Source of the DNA: Ryuthela nishihirai
Taxonomy: Eukaryota > Arthropoda > Arachnida > Araneae > Heptathelidae
Length of the DNA: 64,000 nt
Direction of reading: 5' to 3'
NCBI GenBank assembly: GCA_038380435.1
Contig: JAWZYU010000028.1
Location: 42,901,095-42,965,094, forward strand
Below, piece by piece: positions 57,691 through 64,000 of the stretch; positions within the stretch are counted from its first letter, which is position 1; each line of letters starts with the position of its first letter. Position numbers and translations under genes: made by a program. The notes beneath the pieces were generated by a model. The model had not been told where the DNA came from, made no database searches, and worked only from the letters and a program-made list of their open reading frames with translations.

Positions 57691-57762
57691 ACAAGGGGTT
57701 CGCCAGTTACATGTAGATTTCGAAGGCAGTCGAAATGTATATGTAACTGGCGAACCCATTGT
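57691..57762. repeat. hairpin with about 33-bp stem
   Basis: GGGTTCGCCAGTTACATGTA pairs with TATGTAACTGGCGAACCC; stem ends at 57691 and 57762 with a loop of about 6 bases and few mismatches. Weaker inverted similarity continues outward. Confidence 0.9.
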
Positions 57763-58152
57763 TTATCAGGGTATAGTACCTATAAGTATAATGTGGCATT
57801 CGCCTATTGAAATCTGAAAAAGTGTCCCATACCAGTAGAGGGCGCTGGGAAGATATTCTTGCCTTGTTAACATTACCCTCTATGTACGTTTCGCTTTTCA
57901 ATGACTTTTAAACATAGGGCATTTATGCAATGATTTTACCATTCAAATGCACACTATTCCTAAGTATTTTAACTGAACTAGTGAAACTTAGAGAACGCTT
58001 GAGCAAGCATATTTTTTTAAAACGAAGAAAACTGATGGCCGTTCGATCAAAACAAACCGCATTCCTCTTTATGTATCAGAGCGCTGAAGTGATCGTTTTG
58101 ATTGGCTCTTTGGTAAACTCTTCGAATGACACGAGATGTAACATGTTCTAAC

Positions 58153-58382
58153 ATGTGACGTTTGGACTCGCCAATTGTAATAGAAGTCTTATGGCGTAGA
58201 TATCCTTGTAAATTGCAAAAGCAATTTAAAACGTTGTAATTGTCTAAACTAGAATCCAAGTTATTAGTATCATGATTATTCTTTCCTATTTAACAAATTA
58301 TATTGTTTCAAATTGCTTTTGCAATTTACAAGGATATCTACTCCAGAAATTCTATTACAATTGGCGAGTCCAAACGTCACAT
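58153..58382. repeat. hairpin 1: about 80-bp arms, loop with AGTATCATGATTATTCT
   Basis: Arms 58153-58232 and 58304-58382: GTGACGTTTGGACTCGCCAA against its complement, with one unmatched bulge in the middle (58186-58195 against about 58345). The inner stem TTGTAAATTGCAAAAGCAAT is perfect. Non-coding. Confidence 0.93.
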
Positions 58383-58440
58383 ATTTGTACTATGTTATTT
58401 GTCACATCTTTTAATTATAAATATAATTCAAGTAATAAAT

Positions 58441-58540
58441 ATTTGAATTAACCGATAGGTTAGATCATTTTAATACTGCAAATTACTAGTATCATGATTA
58501 TTCTGTATTAAAATGCTCCAACCTATCGATTAATTCAAAT
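58441..58540. repeat. hairpin 2: 35-bp arms, same loop motif
   Basis: Arms ATTTGAATTAACCGATAGGT (58441 on) and its complement ending 58540, with three mismatches. The loop 58476-58505 contains AGTATCATGATTATTCT, identical over 17 bases to the loop of hairpin 1, although the stems are unrelated. Confidence 0.93.
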
Positions 58541-60458
58541 TTTGTTACCCCCTGTCAACCCACAACCCCCACTTCACCAATCTAAATACACCAATTGGTC
58601 ATAAAATGACCCTCATAACCCCCTTACCCCTCACTAGAAGGAAAAAAAATATGGTGTCAAATATCCTTTAATTCACAAAAATACATTTTGCACTGGACTC
58701 CTTCGACTCTACTTCACTGCATTCCACTTCACTATTACTCCTAATCTAACTGGCTTACCCCCATATACCTGAATTCACATCCCCATTAAATTAATGGCAC
58801 ATTTTAAAATTTTTAAGGGCAGTTAATTAAATGCACCTCACCCCTAAAAATTCCATTTCTACAGTTAACTCCCTCCAATGCAAAAGAATTTAAAGAATAT
58901 AAAAGTTCTTCTTAGCCCATCAGGGCACAAATTTCCACCCCTATTCAATATCCTACACCCCTCCCCCACACCATTAAAAATTTATAACTAATTCAATCCC
59001 ATACCTTTAACTACAGTCCATCCCATTTCCTAGGTAGTTACGATATGTTGTGTAACGCAACGCAAGCGCTAAAATCTACCTTTTTGACACCAACTCACAG
59101 CATGTTAAACGAAAAGCATTCTATATTTCACCCTCCATCATGGATGATATTTTAACTACTCCCAACCACTCTCTAACACTTTTTACGACATAGCAGTTTC
59201 CCTTTTGCTTGCTTTTTTTTTTTCATTTTCCAACGAATCTAGGCGGCCCACGTGCCATTAAGCGTAATCGCCGAAATTTGGGATAACCAGGACTTTATGG
59301 TCCTGGTCCCACCAATGTTTGCTTACAATGCCCAAAATTGAATTTTGCGATTCGACCAGATGATAAAGTGGCTGAGTCCCCTTTTACAAAGTGGTCCAAG
59401 AAAGGATGAAGGATTGTTAAACGCTGCTACCATCCCGTGCTCAATAGCACAGCATTTTAATACCGTTAAGTACTAGAACATAGGTCATGGAGTTGACAAG
59501 AACAAATAACAGCTTTACCATACCCACAATGCATATTAGACTTGAATGTTCTTAAACGTAAAAACAAAGCGTCAGTAATTTATTTGTATTTGAGTAGAAT
59601 CTAAAATTCTAAATATTACTCTTAAAAATTCTCGTCTTAACTGCACTGTGCAAAAGAAAGTTGTTATACTGAGAAAAATGCTTTTAAAACTGTTCGTTGC
59701 AATCGTGAGGCTAGCGGTTCCTATCGCTTCAAGATGCCGCATGCAAAGCACACCTTACTACGTTAAAAGTACAACGGTCGCAATCATGCCTTGCCGCTTT
59801 ATATTTTAGCCACGGCGAGCTGAATTTCTTACAGCGACACTATTCAGCAAGTTGTACTCGAAATTTTAATAAATATCACGTGAGGTTCAATAGGGGGGAA
59901 AATAAACTATATAATTCTCTCCTTTTCATAACGTTAATCATAGCAACACTGAAATTTACAACTGCCCTAAAACTTCTATGAACGATCAATTATGTTAAAT
60001 AAATCAAACAAATTAAAGGTTTATTCACTTTATACTGAACAAATTAAAATGGATGTACAAATGGGATTTGTGAGGATGCCACCCCAATTAAACAATTTTT
60101 TATTATTTAAATATTTAAATTTCTGGAAGAAACTAACGAAATATTTTATCTGCTTACAGAGTATCATGTTTTTTCATGCCCACAATGTTTCGCGATATCA
60201 TTTTTTATGCAGAACTACTTTTTTCCTATCTAGAACTACTTGTAGCGGAGTAATTTGGCGTAAAACGGTACTATACCAATATCTTTTCACCGCGCATGTA
60301 CGAAGTTATGATGCGACTCTAGTCCCCCTTTCAGTAGGGGACCATTATTTGCACCACTTTTTAATGGCTAGGCTATTGACGATTGCCACACTATTACTTA
60401 TAGGCACATAATCAGGTCTATGTGAAGCGTAAAAGGTTGAGACCCAATGGTTTAGTGT
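58541..60458. other. unassigned DNA
   Basis: 58541-59000 is C/A-rich with many CCCC and TTAATT stretches, reminiscent in texture of the fold-back arms but without a match I could align. The 139-codon frame at 59992-60411 has no recognisable domain. Confidence 0.4.
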
Positions 60459-60561
60459 ATCCCCTGCCCTGACCTTTCTATAATCCTATAGGGTCCTTGT
60501 AATCTGGCCATTTAGTCCATTATGCGCAAAAAAGTGCCGATCAGAAGTAAAACAACCCAAT
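60459..60561 (+). mobile_element. SINE-A 3' fragment
   Basis: TATCCCCTGCCCTGACCTTTC, GGGTCCTTGTAATCTGGCC and AAAGTGCCGATCAGAAGTAA, ending AAAACAACCCAA. Confidence 0.85.
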
Positions 60562-60794
60562 CTCCTTTAAAGGAAAGATACCTTAATAGTGTAATCAGTA
60601 ATTACTGCAGGTAATTTGAAATTTTCATTACTTTTCTTTTGGTGACTGAAAAGTTGGTTTGTGTTGAGAAGCTCTGAAGGGTTGAAATAACTAGACAGAG
60701 AAAAAAAGTTTCAATTTAGTTTATAAATCTTTTTTTAGTTTGCACCTAAGATATCAGTCTTACTGTATTGGGGAACAAAATTAATATGAGATAC
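60562..60794. other. unassigned DNA
   Basis: Short gap with nothing recognised. Confidence 0.4.
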
Positions 60795-63700
60795 CATAGG
60801 AATGAACCTTCCATTTCGTAATGTATGAAAAGGAAAGCGCGAACAGTCATTCTTTCACAATAAGTCAATGTTGACTGCATTAAATATGATTCGAACAAAA
60901 GACAATCTGAATAGGCGCATTTGTTTGTAAATTAAAAAATCTGAAAACTCACTCTTTATAAGAAAACAACAATATTTTCAGTATTTCCATGAAAAGTCGG
61001 GTCCCAAAATCGATCCGCTAGACCTAACTTTGCATTCATTTACTTCAGCAACCGATAAAACGTAACGTAAGAAACGTAAGCTCTCTCGACGGTTATTCCA
61101 AGGCGCTATCTCTTTTCAGAGTTCCCGGCCCCGTCGGTACGTTTGAATAAGTGCATAAGTGTGGGTGAAGGTGGTAAGCTGCAGACAAGTTTTTCGACAA
61201 AGATAGGGTGTTTCGCTACAATCTAACTACGGCTACAATAAAACGGCTACAATAAAACACCATTTTAGTCATTTTTCCCTATTTCTATACTAGTGTGGAA
61301 TTCTTAGAACAAGTGGTACAATGTTCGTGTGAAAGTGGTTAGGGCAAACACAAGTTTTTTGATAATGTTATGTATCTTGTTTGGAAATAACACTGTCTAT
61401 GGAGGATTACTTCTGTACATACCATAAGCATAATGCCTCGCGATTCTAAGAGTTCACAGAACCGATACACAATACTTTGCGTTTACAGGACTAACTATAT
61501 AGTCTTTCATACTTCAAACTCAATCATCAAGACAATCAATATTGCAAAAGTAAGATTGAAAATGAAAGGAGAAGTGATAGAAAAGCGAAAGAAAAGTACC
61601 ACACCGATCATTCTCACATTAAAAGAAAAGCATTCCACATTAAAAGAAAACGTAAGCATTCATCATCTCAAAACAGATAAGACAGAGGGCACTATGTGCC
61701 AGCTTGAAAAGCAGCAAGAAGGCTTGTAACCATGATTTAACCATTCATTTTTTAAGTGTTAGGACGTTCATGTTACAATTTCTTGCAACAAAGTTCATAG
61801 CTAGTGAAGATACAAGTCTGCAACATTCACTCTTCTGTGTAAGCATGTGAGTATTACATTTCAGCTGTATGTGAACCAAACATTCAGTTGAGAAGAATAT
61901 TTAAAAACATCAGTGTGAACTCATGGATACATAAAACGTGTCTCCTTCTTGTGTCTCTAGATATCTATATACTATTCTTACGAGCACGAAATATAGTACT
62001 TTCGGAGGAAGGTGAACTATGTATCAGTTTAAAGAAAAAACGATTTTCTGTGTTTTGGACGTTTAACCAGCGCCATCTTGTGAGAAATGTGTTGACTATC
62101 CGATTCGAGTAAACGTAAGACAACAGCTGTCTGTCTATGAATGATTATGTATGTACGGTTTCTCTGATCTTATGCAAAGTATATTCATTTTTATGTGGTG
62201 TGTGGTGTTATATATAAGTGTATGCATACATCCATGCGATGGACTAAGTTTTTCTCCATAGTGTGTCACGCACTTGTTTTCGTCTCTGTATATGTGTTAA
62301 TTGTATGTGCATGTGTGTGTTGCATGTGTGAGTGTGCTTTCATGTTTGTTACTGTGAATCGGATGTGTGTGAGTGTGTGGGTGTTTCTATGAATCGTCTG
62401 TTCAAACATGTTGTTCACTTGCTGGCTACAGAAGAAATTTACAAACCTCATCAGATTGACATTATAGCTCTATTAGGAAATTTCATCGAAAAGTCACTAA
62501 ACAAATAAGTTTACTAAAGATGTACGCTTGTATACAGTTTTTCAGATTCTTTTACCTTTTTCGATTCTGTTAAGTAGAACAATGAAACAGCATTGCAGGA
62601 AAAAATCTTTTATTCATACACTAAGAAATTACAATGACGATCCATCAGATATAGAACAGAAATTACTCTTCTACAATTGTGTTTTTAATATCACTACGAA
62701 TTAGATCTCGATCAATGATAGGGTATTGTCAGATGGCATCAAAGGTTTTAGGTATAAGTAGTACACTCAATGTCATAGTTTTGCAGTACTGAAGTGTTAA
62801 CGTTGGCTTGTGTTCACCCTGAAAGTAGTGCTGTAAGACCCGATATGAAAGCAGCGCAGATCCAAGATTCATCCGTCAATAAAACCCTTGTGATTCCCCG
62901 TTTGGAATTTTTTAATTTCGTAGGACTTAACCACCCATCAGTAAAAGGTGGTCCGGGGTGAGGATCCGAACACGGATCTTTTATGTCGCACATACCCTAT
63001 TACCTTCAATATTTTTCATCATGACGAATAAAACCAGATTTTTTTTTATTAATTTTTTACCCGAATAGCGTTTTTTATTTTCTTTGAGACAGTTACTGCG
63101 GGATAGTCCTTCTTTTAGTGAAGGTCGCACTCGCAAAATACGGGAACCTTGTTCGTGGATTGCATCAACCATTCAGCGAGGGATTGACACCCAAAGTTTA
63201 GCGGGACTTGGCAAATTTCAGATGAATGTGGACACCAAGAAAGCGGTTCAAATCACTGCGTCAGGAAGGATTTTTTTATTTTTTTTTAAATACAGGACGT
63301 TGGATGACACCGATTAAATTTGCATAGAGAAAACTGATTAACCACATGAACGGTCGACCAAGGGTTTTTAATGATGAGGGATAGAGTTTTTGATAAGTGT
63401 TTAATTACTTAGGAATAAATACAGAGAATATACAACTTTGTGAGTTGATTTTCTATGCGTAGTGAACTTGTAAAAGGATGGGCATTTGTGAAATTTTAAT
63501 AAAGGGAACTTTTTAAGAAAGAAGAAGAACTTTGATTTTTAAGAAAGGGGAGGGAATTTTAATGTGTTTACTTACTAAGGAATAAAAATTCGTAATATAC
63601 AGCTTTGTGAGTTGATTAGCGGACTTGGAAAATTTCTGATGAACGTGAATACCAAAGGGGTGAAGTTTTAATAGAGGGACCTTTTGATTTTTAATAAAGG

Positions 63701-64000
63701 GGAGTGAATTTTGATAAGCGGGGTGATTTAATGAGAGGTATTAAAAAATGGGGACTTTGTGATTGAGGACTGCATCGTCCCTTTCTGTGCGAGGTTGTCA
63801 CCCCTGCAATTATTCCGAGACTTGCGTCATCCGATCTTTGCCAACCTAAAGATTAGTTGGACTTGGAAAATTACGACTAAAATAGGTTTTTTTTCTAAGA
63901 ATAGTACTCCTCATAGTCAATAGATGGCGCCAGGGGTTAAAAGGGAAAGGAGGAAGGGGTTTTTTAATAAGCGAGAGAAATTTTTAATAAAGGGGGAGTC
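60795..64000. mobile_element. second copy of the fold-back element, cut by the window end
   Basis: Collinear with 47492-50630 in the same orientation: starts GAACCTTCCATTTCGTAATG and reaches the arm border (GTAAGACCCGATATGAAAGC) at 62833. It continues through the arm to AATAAAGGGGGAGTC at 64000. Small insertions distinguish it (for example a repeated AAACGGCTACAATAAAAC near 61240 and an extra AAGAAAGAAGAAGAACTTT near 63515). It lacks the left arm and left interior at its upstream end. Confidence 0.92.

Noticed and set aside
59992..60411. 139-codon open frame
   Set aside because: No recognisable domain; composition (Phe, Leu, Lys, Tyr-rich) fits translated AT-rich DNA; no splice or repeat-independent support.

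Overview
This looks like an AT-rich, repeat-dense stretch of an animal nuclear genome. It has introns with GT-AG borders, tRNA-derived SINEs, APE-type non-LTR retrotransposons, Tc1-, hAT- and piggyBac-like DNA elements and a long minisatellite. There are no operons, bacterial-style genes, rRNA genes or CRISPR arrays. The organism is probably an invertebrate. The main SINE carries a CACGTTAAAGAACAC core that resembles SINE cores I recall from marine invertebrates, but I cannot name the species.

Only one host gene is recognisable: the last three coding exons (6604-6725, 11503-11689, 13516-13752, + strand) of a p24-gamma cargo receptor (TMED1/TMED5-like, early secretory pathway). They join in phase to 181 residues: most of the GOLD domain, the coiled coil, one membrane segment and a short cytosolic tail. 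The exon with the signal peptide and first GOLD strand is not seen. Introns and the 3' flank are full of SINE and LINE copies.

The rest is mobile or repetitive DNA. 0.9-5.2 kb: SINEs, a perfect palindrome with 142-bp arms and a nearly whole but dead Tc1 element. 14.9-21.2 kb: a candidate hAT element, a Tc1 fragment and SINE clusters. 22.4-25.1 kb: a 30-bp minisatellite of about 74 core units with divergent edges, followed by a 23-bp perfect hairpin. 25.8-29.4 kb: SINEs and a 0.5-kb long-TIR MITE. 29.8-33.4 and 38.6-42.2 kb: two nearly full-length copies of one RTE-like LINE, both broken by point lesions. 34.1-36.1 kb: two unrelated tandem repeat blocks. 43.4-51.0 kb: a 7.7-kb fold-back element with 1.2-1.6-kb inverted arms and no recognisable protein; a second copy starts at 60.8 kb and runs off the window. 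52.5-58.6 kb: a hAT-like MITE, a LINE split by a SINE, a piggyBac MITE inserted in a SINE with a TTAA duplication, and three hairpin repeats, two of which share the same loop sequence.

The elements interact: LINE machinery probably moves the SINEs (SINE-B and the LINE share a 3' end motif), SINEs land in LINEs with 10-14-bp target duplications, and DNA transposons land in SINEs. A recurring theme is short fold-back inversions inside repeats, which look like template-switch scars. The strongest candidates for something undescribed are the 7.7-kb fold-back element and the twin hairpins at 58.15-58.54 kb.
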